This document shows, piece after piece, positions 1 to 6,645 of a DNA stretch of 7,302 bases. Under the pieces are notes generated by a model. It did no database searches. It saw only the letters and a list, made by a program, of their open reading frames with translations, and was not told the origin of the DNA. Position 1 is the first letter of the stretch; every line of letters begins with the position of its first letter. Made by a program: the position numbers and the translations under genes. This DNA is from Candidatus Cloacimonadota bacterium (lineage in GTDB: Bacteria > Cloacimonadota > Cloacimonadia > Cloacimonadales > TCS61): positions 1 through 7,302 of the forward strand of contig JABIME010000129.1 in assembly GCA_018654125.1 (NCBI GenBank). The letters are read 5' to 3'.

Positions 1-1
1 A

Positions 2-283
2 GACAAAATAGTAATCGATCAATATCCAAAACCAAATACTTCTTTTGATAAAAATGAGACTATCATCCTTAATCTTGACAATAAACAAGATACAGCTCAA
101 TTGAATGTTGATAGTTACGCAATGCCAAATCTAATAGGGCTAAGCCTTAGAAAAGCAATTGCTATATCTAATAGAAGTAACGTTAAACTGGTAATCCAAG
201 GGAATGGAATCATCACAGTCCAATCAATAAATCCGGGCTCTAGTATTAAATTTGGAGATGTATGTACAGTAACAGCAAAATGA
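2..283 (+). CDS. ftsI: Penicillin-binding protein FtsI, C-terminal PASTA region (5' end missing)
   Basis: The reading frame is open from the left edge to a TGA at 281-283, giving the last 93 residues of a larger protein. Two PASTA repeats are visible. The tail of one ends near residue 25 (a V-I-D-Q-x-P-K-P-N pattern, then D-K-N-E-T-I-I-L-N-L). A complete second one runs from about residue 40 to the end: it opens with MPNLIGLSLRKAI, has an N-G-I-I-T-V-Q-S-I-N-P-G turn, and closes with the I-K-F-G-D-V-C-T-V strand. PASTA repeats are found at the C terminus of class B transpeptidases and of PASTA kinases. The next gene is murE, which is where ftsI lies in dcw clusters, so FtsI (the periplasmic septal transpeptidase partnered with FtsW) is the best reading. 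The transpeptidase domain itself is outside the window, so the assignment rests on PASTA plus gene order. A sporulation-type SpoVD paralogue cannot be excluded from this fragment. Confidence 0.85.
   Translation, partial: DKIVIDQYPKPNTSFDKNETIILNLDNKQDTAQLNVDSYAMPNLIGLSLRKAIAISNRSNVKLVIQGNGIITVQSINPGSSIKFGDVCTVTAK
254..257 (+). promoter_or_regulatory. Possible ribosome binding site of murE-murF
   Basis: GGAG lies inside the end of ftsI, 4 bases before ATG 262 and 22 bases before ATG 280. It can therefore serve only the upstream start, at slightly short spacing. It is the only purine-rich element near either candidate start, and it is the main argument for ATG 262. Confidence 0.4.
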
Positions 284-3039
284 TCTCATCTGCACAGATA
301 ATTGCAGAACTTAAGAAACATGGACTTCTTATAGAAGCCATAAATACAAATCCATTAAAAGAATATTCAGGTATTCAAACTGATTCAAGAAGTATAAAAA
401 AAGGTTTTGTTTTTGTTTGTATTTTCGGTTTTATAGTTGATGGACACAATTATGCTAAAATGGCTGTTAAAGAAGGTGCTGAATTATTAATTGTTGAGAG
501 AGAATTAGAAATTGATATTCCGCAAATTGTTGTTCTAAATGCTCGTAAAGCAACCGCCATATTAGCTGCATTGTTCTTTGATGATCCTTCTAAAAAACTT
601 AAAATAATAGGAATAACTGGAACAAATGGGAAAACGACAATTGCAAATATTTTAGAACAAATCTTATTAGGAAATGGGAAGAATGTTGGTTTAATTGGAA
701 CTCTGGGGTACTCAATAAATGGAGTTGTTTACAAATCCGACAGAACAACTCCCGATATATTAGACCTAAATACAATATTCTGCAAAATGATAGATGAAAA
801 TGTTGAATTTATTATCATGGAAGTCTCATCACATGCACTCTCTTTAGATAGAACATTCGCAATACATTTCCATACTGCTGTTTTTTCTAATCTTACCCAA
901 GATCATCTTGATTTTCATGTTAGTTTAAATGAATATGCTAAAACAAAATTTAAATTATTTGAAAATGCAGATATAGGTTTTATAAATATTGATGATGAGC
1001 ATGGTGAAAGATTATACAAAAAATGTTCATTCACAAAATATGGAATTTCCTTTGTAGAAGGTGAAGTAAAGATTGGAAAACATGATTACAGTATTTCCGG
1101 TTCTAACTTCAAAATAAACTTTGAAGGGCGAGAATTCCAACTTAAAATTAAACTAATAGGTAAGTATAATATCTTTAATACTGCAACCGCATTTTCTATA
1201 GCTTTGAACCTTTTGGGAAAATCAAGCTCAAAACAGATCATCAAATCAATTGCAAGTATAGATTGCATCCCGGGTAGACTACAGCAAGTTGTAACTGACC
1301 GCAGCATTGGTATTTATGTGGATTATGCACACACACCCGATGCACTGCAGAATGTACTTGAAACATTAAATGAGATTAAAGAAGAAAAAATGATCTGCGT
1401 TTTCGGGGCAGGTGGCAGTAGAGATAAAACCAAACGTGCAAAAATGTTAGCAGCATGCAAAATTGCCGATAGAATAATAATAACAAACGATAATCCGCGT
1501 GATGAAGAGCCTGCTGACATTATCAGAGACATCACTCGAGATGCAGAAATTCCATTCTGGATAATCCGTGACCGTAAAAGAGCTATTCAAACTGCTATAA
1601 ATTTTGCAGAAGAGAATGATGTTGTACTCATTGCCGGAAAAGGTCATGAAAAATATCAGGAGATCAAAGGCAAAAGAACAGAATTTGATGATATAAAAGA
1701 AGCAGAAAATGCACTTTCACATTCGCATGAATATAATGAACTACTTTCACTTCCAATAGATCTTCTCCAACTGGAATTAATATTCCAGCAAAATCTGGTT
1801 ATTAACAATAATCCATTTATAGAGAACATCTCAACTGATTCACGTTCCATTAAAGATAACTCGCTATTCTTTGCTCTTAATGGTGATAATTTTGATGGTC
1901 ATGATTATGTTGAGAAAGTACTAAAAAAGAAAAACTGCTGGGCTGTGGTAAACATGGATTATCAAAGTAGTTCAACAAATATCATAAGAGTAAAAGATAC
2001 CCTAGAAGCATACGCTCTTCTTGCAAAAATATATAAAGATCAGTTCGATCTGACAACAATTGCTTTAACTGGAAGTTTTGGAAAAACTACAACAAAAGAG
2101 TATTTGTACAATATACTTTCTGAGAAGGCACTTACGCACAAAACATTGGGAAATGAAAATAATCTGATTGGTGTTCCTAAAACGATCTTCAGGCTTGATC
2201 CTAAGTATACATATTCAGTATTAGAGCTTGGAACAAATCAGTTTGGTGAAATTGAGAAACTAGCCGAGATCACACAACCAGACATTGGTGTAATAATTTC
2301 TATTGGTGCTTCACATCTTGAGTTTTTAAGAGATGAGCTTGGGGTATTTAAAGAGAAGACCGCACTCTTCCAACCTGAACTAAAAGAGAAGTTCTTCCCT
2401 GCAGATGACGAAAGATTTAGAAGATTTGTTGGTATGTCTTTTGGTTCTTCTTTAAATTCTGATTTTAGATTTACCGATATTCAATCAGAAAATGATATTA
2501 CTAAATTTAAAGTGAATGAATCTGAATTTTCCATTCCAACACCTTTTAAGGAATTCACACTCAATGCAGGAATTTCTGTTGCAATTGCAACAAAATTACA
2601 GATAGAGGAAGATACTATTCAAATCGGATTGAATAAGCCACTAAAAATTTCCCAAAGAATGGAAATCTTAAAACAAAATGGGAAAACACTTCTGGTTGAT
2701 TGTTATAATGCAAATCCTGATTCTATGAGAGCTGCAATTGAATTTTGGAATGAATATGAGGTTACTAAACCACATTATGCAATTTTGGGAGATATGCTTG
2801 AACTTGGTAAATTGACAGATGAACTGCACAATAATATGTTGATCGTGCTTAAAGAGATGGATTATAAACAGTTAATTTCTGTTGGATCAGCATCACATGC
2901 ATTCAATGCCGATGTACATTACAATGATGTTGAGAAGTTATTGTCTTCAGAAATATTGGAAGAAATTCCAGAAAATGCTGTTGTTCTCATAAAAGCTTCT
3001 CATGGAATTAAATTAGAAAAAATAATAGGAAGGATCTAA
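262..3039 (+). CDS. murE-murF: Bifunctional MurE-MurF fusion: meso-DAP-adding ligase plus D-Ala-D-Ala-adding ligase
   Basis: This single 925-residue ORF contains two complete Mur ligases, both cytoplasmic and ATP-dependent. The MurE half (about residues 1-485) has the substrate-binding TDSRSIKKG (40-48) and VDGH (59-62) motifs, P-loop TGTNGKTT (119-126), EVSSHAL (187-193), a probable carbamylated Lys229 in YAKTKFKLF, GRLQ (338-341), DYAHTPDAL (354-362), DNPR (410-413) and GKGHE (459-463). DNPR is the signature of meso-diaminopimelate rather than lysine addition. The MurF half (about 495-925) has TDSRSIK (525-531), FDGHDY (544-549), P-loop TGSFGKTT (603-610), NENNLIGVPKT (631-641), ELGTNQFGEIEKL (655-667), DCYNANPDSM (813-822), LGDMLELG (842-849) and KASHGIKLE (911-919). 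Each half is of normal length, so neither is degraded. Two starts are possible. ATG 262 has a GGAG 4 bases upstream, while in-frame ATG 280 forms an ATGA overlap with the ftsI stop and gives a more family-like N terminus. The start is unresolved; residue numbers here count from 262. Confidence 0.96.
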   Translation: MYSNSKMISSAQIIAELKKHGLLIEAINTNPLKEYSGIQTDSRSIKKGFVFVCIFGFIVDGHNYAKMAVKEGAELLIVERELEIDIPQIVVLNARKATAILAALFFDDPSKKLKIIGITGTNGKTTIANILEQILLGNGKNVGLIGTLGYSINGVVYKSDRTTPDILDLNTIFCKMIDENVEFIIMEVSSHALSLDRTFAIHFHTAVFSNLTQDHLDFHVSLNEYAKTKFKLFENADIGFINIDDEHGERLYKKCSFTKYGISFVEGEVKIGKHDYSISGSNFKINFEGREFQLKIKLIGKYNIFNTATAFSIALNLLGKSSSKQIIKSIASIDCIPGRLQQVVTDRSIGIYVDYAHTPDALQNVLETLNEIKEEKMICVFGAGGSRDKTKRAKMLAACKIADRIIITNDNPRDEEPADIIRDITRDAEIPFWIIRDRKRAIQTAINFAEENDVVLIAGKGHEKYQEIKGKRTEFDDIKEAENALSHSHEYNELLSLPIDLLQLELIFQQNLVINNNPFIENISTDSRSIKDNSLFFALNGDNFDGHDYVEKVLKKKNCWAVVNMDYQSSSTNIIRVKDTLEAYALLAKIYKDQFDLTTIALTGSFGKTTTKEYLYNILSEKALTHKTLGNENNLIGVPKTIFRLDPKYTYSVLELGTNQFGEIEKLAEITQPDIGVIISIGASHLEFLRDELGVFKEKTALFQPELKEKFFPADDERFRRFVGMSFGSSLNSDFRFTDIQSENDITKFKVNESEFSIPTPFKEFTLNAGISVAIATKLQIEEDTIQIGLNKPLKISQRMEILKQNGKTLLVDCYNANPDSMRAAIEFWNEYEVTKPHYAILGDMLELGKLTDELHNNMLIVLKEMDYKQLISVGSASHAFNADVHYNDVEKLLSSEILEEIPENAVVLIKASHGIKLEKIIGRI
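280..283 (+). promoter_or_regulatory. ATGA stop-start overlap at ftsI/murE junction
   Basis: ATG 280-282 is in frame with murE-murF and overlaps the ftsI stop TGA 281-283. This four-base arrangement is typical of translational coupling by reinitiation, and the same arrangement joins murD to ftsW in this window. If it is the true start, the fusion protein begins MISSAQIIAELKKHG and is 919 residues long. Confidence 0.5.
3027..3034 (+). promoter_or_regulatory. Ribosome binding site of mraY
   Basis: AGGAAGGA sits within the last codons of murE-murF and ends 8 bases before ATG 3043. It is the strongest Shine-Dalgarno match among the gene junctions here. It fixes the mraY start and suggests that mraY can recruit ribosomes independently of upstream translation. 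Confidence 0.75.
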
Positions 3040-3042
3040 AAA

Positions 3043-4158
3043 ATGTTTTATCACCTTTTTGCCCCTTTAGCCGATACCGAAATACTCGGATATAATTTAT
3101 TCAGAGTATTCCAGTATGTTACATTTCGCTCTATCGCAGCTTTTATTACTGCAATATTTTTCTCGATTTTGTTAGGACCCAAGTTTATTAATATGCTTAA
3201 AAAACACCAAGCTGTAGAAAGCATAAATGAGTATGTTCCAATTTCACACAAAGAAAAGGAAGGAACTCCAACTATGGGTGGTCTCATAGTTATTTGCAGT
3301 ATTCTGCTTTCTGTACTTTTATGGAATAATCTTATAAATAGTTATGTTTTAATAATGATAATTACAACAATCTGGCTGGGCGCAACAGGCTTTTTAGATG
3401 ATTACCTTAAAAACTTTTTGAAAGCAAAAAAAGGATTGATCGCAAAATACAAACTACTGTCTCAGATATCTTTAGGGTTACTAATTGCATTTGCTTTATA
3501 TTATAGTGCACAAGATCCAGATGCAATAACAAAGATCAATCTACCATTTTTAAAAGGAAATTCTATCCAATTAAAATTACTTTTTATCCCGTTTGTAGTT
3601 TTCATGGTAACTGCAACCTCTAATGCTGTAAACTTAACAGACGGCTTAGATGGATTAGCAGGTGGAACCGTTGCTATAGCAGCTTTAGGGCTTGGAATTA
3701 TGGCTTACATAAAAGGGCATTATGGTATCGCAGAATATTTAAATTTAGATTTTATCAGGCATGCTGGTGAGCTTACGGTTTTTATAGCTGCACTTATTGG
3801 AACGTTACTCGGGTTCTTGTGGTACAATGTTAAACCAGCCCAGATAATTCTGGGTGATACCGGATCGCTCTCTTTAGGTGGAATTCTAGCTGTTCTTGCA
3901 GTACTTTTAAGAGAAGAGATCTTCTTTGCAATTATTGGTGGAGTATTTGTAATGGAAGCACTTTCAACAATAATTCAACGATATTATTTTAAATATACAA
4001 GACGCAAAACGGGAACCGGAAAACGAGCTTTTCTCTGCGCTCCTATACATCATCATTACGAACTTAAAGGAATTTCAGAAGAGAAGATAGTGATAAGGTT
4101 TTGGATAATTGCTGCATTACTTGTTGGTGTGGGTTTAGCAACCTTAAAACTAAGGTAG
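3043..4158 (+). CDS. mraY: Phospho-N-acetylmuramoyl-pentapeptide-transferase MraY
   Basis: MraY is an integral membrane enzyme that transfers phospho-MurNAc-pentapeptide from its UDP carrier to undecaprenyl phosphate, forming lipid I at the cytoplasmic face. The 371-residue product matches the usual family length (about 320-370) and shows roughly ten hydrophobic segments. Signature motifs appear in order: TPTMGG (75-80), the Mg-binding acidic pair in GFLDDYLK (D119-D120), SNAVNLTDGLDGLAGG (193-208), FLWYNVKPAQIILGDTGS (258-275, containing the conserved Asp272), and APIHHHYELKG (333-343) near the C terminus. All expected polar active-site residues appear present. The start ATG lies 3 bases after the murE-murF stop, behind a strong ribosome binding site. 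The position between murF and murD is the standard dcw order and matches the pathway: it uses the pentapeptide product of the preceding gene. Confidence 0.97.
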   Translation: MFYHLFAPLADTEILGYNLFRVFQYVTFRSIAAFITAIFFSILLGPKFINMLKKHQAVESINEYVPISHKEKEGTPTMGGLIVICSILLSVLLWNNLINSYVLIMIITTIWLGATGFLDDYLKNFLKAKKGLIAKYKLLSQISLGLLIAFALYYSAQDPDAITKINLPFLKGNSIQLKLLFIPFVVFMVTATSNAVNLTDGLDGLAGGTVAIAALGLGIMAYIKGHYGIAEYLNLDFIRHAGELTVFIAALIGTLLGFLWYNVKPAQIILGDTGSLSLGGILAVLAVLLREEIFFAIIGGVFVMEALSTIIQRYYFKYTRRKTGTGKRAFLCAPIHHHYELKGISEEKIVIRFWIIAALLVGVGLATLKLR

Positions 4159-4160
4159 GA
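4152..4160 (+). promoter_or_regulatory. Ribosome binding site of murD, spanning the mraY stop
   Basis: The purine-rich AAGGTAGGA contains the mraY stop TAG (4156-4158). Its AAGG part ends 6 bases before ATG 4162, whereas its AGGA part would be only 1 base away, so AAGG is the likely anti-SD contact. It supports ATG 4162 as the murD start. Confidence 0.6.
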
Positions 4161-4161
4161 A

Positions 4162-5490
4162 ATGAAAGTTAAAGATAGAAAATTTGGTATTCTTGGAATG
4201 GCTAGAAGCGGTATTTCTGCCGCCAATAAAGTAAATGAGCTTGGTGGTATTGCTTTTATAAGTGAGTATAAAGCCGAAAGCGAAGTTTCAAATTCCAAAA
4301 AGATCAAAGAAACTTTTTTATGTGAATTTGGCGGACATACAGAAAAACTTCTCAATAATGAAGTATTAATTGTAAGTCCGGGAATTCCCGGCAATATTCC
4401 AATTTTACAAGAAGCTTATAAACGAGATATTGAAGTTATCAGTGAAATTGAATTTTGTTATAGGATCAAACACAAGAGAAGTAAGATAATTGCCGTAACC
4501 GGCTCGAATGGTAAAAGTACAACTGTCAGCCTGATCCATCATATTCTTGTAACTGCAGGACATAGCTCGATCTTAGCTGGAAATATTGGTGTTGCTTTCT
4601 CTTCATTCCCAATAGAAAAAGAGGAAATTGATTTTATAGTTTTAGAGCTCAGCAGTTTTCAACTTGAACTTATTGATACATTTAAAGCAGATGTTGCTGC
4701 AATACTTAATATTACTCCGGACCATCTGAATCGTTATAAAAGTTTTGAAGATTATGCAGAAACCAAATTTAATATTTTTAATAATCAAAATTCAGATGAT
4801 TTGGCAATTCTAAATTTGGATGACACAACTTCTGCAAAATTCACTGATAAAATTAATTCAACTCTCAAATATTTTTCTCCAGATCCAAAAGCAAATATTT
4901 ACTTTAAGAATGGATCAATAATTTTAGGTTCAAAAGAATATTCGGTTCAAAACGCATCAATTAAAGGTCCACACAATATCTCAAATATGATGTGTGCAAT
5001 TTTGGCAGTTTCATCTTTTAATATAGAAAGAAATATTATTCAGAAAGCATTAGAAACTTTTTCACCTCTTACCCATCGTATGGAATACGTTGTAGAGATC
5101 GATGGAATAAAATTTTACAACGATTCTAAAGCTACTAATACAGATTCTGTAAAATTTGCCTTACAATCTTTTGATGCAAAAATTAGAATCATTATGGGTG
5201 GAGCCGGTAAAGGAGAAGATTATAGTATTTTGATTCCTTTCTTACAAAAAAAAGCAAAAAAAGTGTATCTTACAGGCGATACAATAGATGAAATGAAAAC
5301 AACATTCGATGGATTTGTTGAGAACGAGTCCATTAAAGAATTTGAAGATGTTATCGTTAAAGCATTTTCCGATTCTAAAAAGGGAGACATTATTGTTCTT
5401 TCGCCAGCTTGTACAAGTTACGATAGATTTAACAATTTTGAAGAACGTGGAAATACTTTTAAACAAATTGTTTTAGGGCTAAAAAAATGA
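4162..5490 (+). CDS. murD: UDP-N-acetylmuramoyl-L-alanine--D-glutamate ligase MurD
   Basis: MurD is the cytoplasmic ligase that adds D-glutamate to UDP-MurNAc-L-Ala using ATP. The 442-residue product is of normal family length. The N-terminal substrate domain has a Rossmann-like start (FGILGMARSGISA, 8-20) and SPGIP (72-76). The central ATPase domain has P-loop TGSNGKST (113-120), NIG (141-143), ELSSFQLE (162-169), NITPDHLNRY (183-192) and a probable carbamylated Lys202 in YAETKFNIF. The C-terminal domain has LTHRMEYV (303-310), NDSKATN (320-326), GGAGKGEDYS (346-355) and LSPACTSYDRFNNFEERG (413-430). LSPACxSxDxFxNFExRG is highly characteristic of MurD and separates it from MurC, MurE and MurF. 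The gene begins 3 bases after the mraY stop and shares an ATGA overlap with ftsW, so translation of the two is probably coupled. Confidence 0.97.
   Translation: MKVKDRKFGILGMARSGISAANKVNELGGIAFISEYKAESEVSNSKKIKETFLCEFGGHTEKLLNNEVLIVSPGIPGNIPILQEAYKRDIEVISEIEFCYRIKHKRSKIIAVTGSNGKSTTVSLIHHILVTAGHSSILAGNIGVAFSSFPIEKEEIDFIVLELSSFQLELIDTFKADVAAILNITPDHLNRYKSFEDYAETKFNIFNNQNSDDLAILNLDDTTSAKFTDKINSTLKYFSPDPKANIYFKNGSIILGSKEYSVQNASIKGPHNISNMMCAILAVSSFNIERNIIQKALETFSPLTHRMEYVVEIDGIKFYNDSKATNTDSVKFALQSFDAKIRIIMGGAGKGEDYSILIPFLQKKAKKVYLTGDTIDEMKTTFDGFVENESIKEFEDVIVKAFSDSKKGDIIVLSPACTSYDRFNNFEERGNTFKQIVLGLKK
5475..5490 (+). promoter_or_regulatory. ftsW ribosome binding site and ATGA overlap with murD
   Basis: AGGG at 5475-5478 lies 8 bases before ftsW ATG 5487, and that ATG overlaps the murD stop TGA (5488-5490). 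The Shine-Dalgarno element and the four-base overlap agree on the same start, which indicates translational coupling of murD and ftsW. Confidence 0.7.
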
Positions 5491-6632
5491 AAGCCAAAAC
5501 CTTCATTGCTCAGTACGATATTTATATTCTTTTTACATATATCGTATTGATTACAATAGGTATTTTCATGCAACTTAACATAAGTTCTGTACGCTCATCC
5601 ATGTTTTTTTTCTATCGTCAGATCATCTGGCTTTTTCTCTCTATCGGCTCCGTATATTTTGCATTCAAGATAATAGATCTTGAGAAATTTAGAAAACTCA
5701 TCTTCCCATTACTAATTATCACTATTCTCATGCTCATATCTGTACTCGTTTTTGGTGATGAAGTTAAAGGGGCTGTAAGAAGTATTCGTATTTGGAAGAT
5801 AAATATTCAACCAAGTTTACTGGCACGCATAATTCTAATTTTTTACTTCGCACATATTCTAGATAAATTCAAAAGGAAAATTGATGATACAAGACCCAAA
5901 AAGTTTTTTGAACATTTTAACCAGCTCATATTTATTACACTAATAATTTATTCGCTTATATTAGCGGAAAAACATTTCAGTCCATTAATAATCTCTGGAT
6001 TAACACTGCTATCACTACTATTTATTGCAAAAATAAGATTATCAACAATTGCATTAATTCTTTCTATATGCATTCTTGCGGGAATAGTAATAATCCAATT
6101 TGGTCCTACATATCGTTCCGAAAGAATGAATATTTATAAAAAGTACTCACTCTTCCATAAAGCTATGAATAAAACAGGTAATTATACCGGAGATAAAGAG
6201 TATCAGGTTAAAGAAAGCTTGCTCTCTTTATCTGGTGGAAAGTTAACTGGAACAATGCCCGCAAGAGGCACTGGGAAGCACTACTTCTTACCCGAAGCAA
6301 AAACAGATTACATATTTTCTATTATCGGCGAAGAATTCGGATTTTTGGGAGCACTTCTTGTAATTGCACTATTCATGCTCCTTTTTATAAGAACCATAAT
6401 TAATTCTATGCGCCAAGACGATATATTCTTAAAGTTAGCAGGTATTGGGTTAGGAATGAATATATTTTTCAATGCAATGGTCAATATTGGTGTTTCGATG
6501 GCAATATTGCCAACAACTGGTGTTACATTACCATTTATAAGTTATGGTGGAACATCATTATTGGTCAATTCGTTCTCTGTTGGGCTTCTGTTGAATATTA
6601 GTGCAAAAAAACAGACCTTGCAGAGCTACTAA
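5487..6632 (+). CDS. ftsW: SEDS-family septal peptidoglycan glycosyltransferase FtsW
   Basis: This is a 381-residue SEDS polytopic membrane protein with about ten hydrophobic segments (roughly 12-30, 43-62, 71-89, 110-126, 145-160, 164-182, 186-204, 277-303, 313-340, 345-372). A long extracytoplasmic loop lies between the seventh and eighth. The loop ends in LPEAKTDYIFSIIGEEFGFLG (268-288), which carries Asp274, the equivalent of the catalytic Asp of SEDS polymerases. PTTGVTLPFISYGGTSLL (342-359) is a strong SEDS signature. FtsW polymerises lipid II at the septum together with FtsI, and a PASTA-type ftsI lies upstream in the same operon, so FtsW is preferred over RodA. Several usual motifs are altered: GxxRWI reads GAVRSI (96-101), QPSExxK reads QPSLLAR (108-114), PDLGT reads KHFSP (162-166), and the His of AHTD is Lys272. 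The conserved Arg (Arg98) and catalytic Asp are retained, so an active enzyme is likely. Confidence 0.93.
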   Translation: MKAKTFIAQYDIYILFTYIVLITIGIFMQLNISSVRSSMFFFYRQIIWLFLSIGSVYFAFKIIDLEKFRKLIFPLLIITILMLISVLVFGDEVKGAVRSIRIWKINIQPSLLARIILIFYFAHILDKFKRKIDDTRPKKFFEHFNQLIFITLIIYSLILAEKHFSPLIISGLTLLSLLFIAKIRLSTIALILSICILAGIVIIQFGPTYRSERMNIYKKYSLFHKAMNKTGNYTGDKEYQVKESLLSLSGGKLTGTMPARGTGKHYFLPEAKTDYIFSIIGEEFGFLGALLVIALFMLLFIRTIINSMRQDDIFLKLAGIGLGMNIFFNAMVNIGVSMAILPTTGVTLPFISYGGTSLLVNSFSVGLLLNISAKKQTLQSY

Positions 6633-6636
6633 AGGA
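6631..6636 (+). promoter_or_regulatory. Ribosome binding site of murG
   Basis: AAAGGA overlaps the ftsW stop and ends 9 bases before ATG 6646. An in-frame TTG at 6643 lies directly before that ATG at 6-base spacing. ATG is preferred as the stronger codon, and the choice changes the protein by one residue. Confidence 0.65.
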
Positions 6637-6645
6637 TTTTTATTG

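Noticed and set aside
101..283. Separate 60-codon gene starting at TTG 101
   Set aside because: The same frame is open without a stop to the left edge and encodes the continuation of a PASTA repeat, so TTG 101 is an internal Leu codon of ftsI.
1680..1800. Sequencing frameshift artificially joining murE and murF
   Set aside because: The frame continues with family-like residues on both sides of the joint. The ATGs nearby (1727, 1736) are in another frame that soon meets a TAG, and there is no in-frame start or long homopolymer at the joint. A real fusion is the simpler reading.
361..1860. Repeat between TDSRSIK...DGH segments of the two fusion halves
   Set aside because: The similarity (about 376-450 versus 1834-1905) reflects the shared N-terminal fold of MurE and MurF. 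At nucleotide level only short matches remain, so it is not a recent duplication or a recombination repeat.
4056..4394. 112-codon open frame on the minus strand across the mraY/murD junction
   Set aside because: It lies antisense to two strongly conserved genes, has no recognisable domain, and has the low-complexity Ser/Leu/Ile composition expected of a shadow frame in AT-rich DNA. The other minus-strand frames (for example 1086-1307, 1323-1535, 3051-3287, 5242-5466) fail for the same reasons.
5246..5262. A8 and A7 runs in murD as a programmed slippage site
   Set aside because: The zero frame gives a normal MurD sequence (QKKAKKVYLTGD) before and after the runs, and no alternative product is evident. 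A-runs are common in this AT-rich DNA, as at 3426-3432 in mraY.
6633..6645. Terminator or promoter between ftsW and murG
   Set aside because: The 13-base gap, the longest in the window, contains no inverted repeat and is taken up by the murG Shine-Dalgarno region and spacer.
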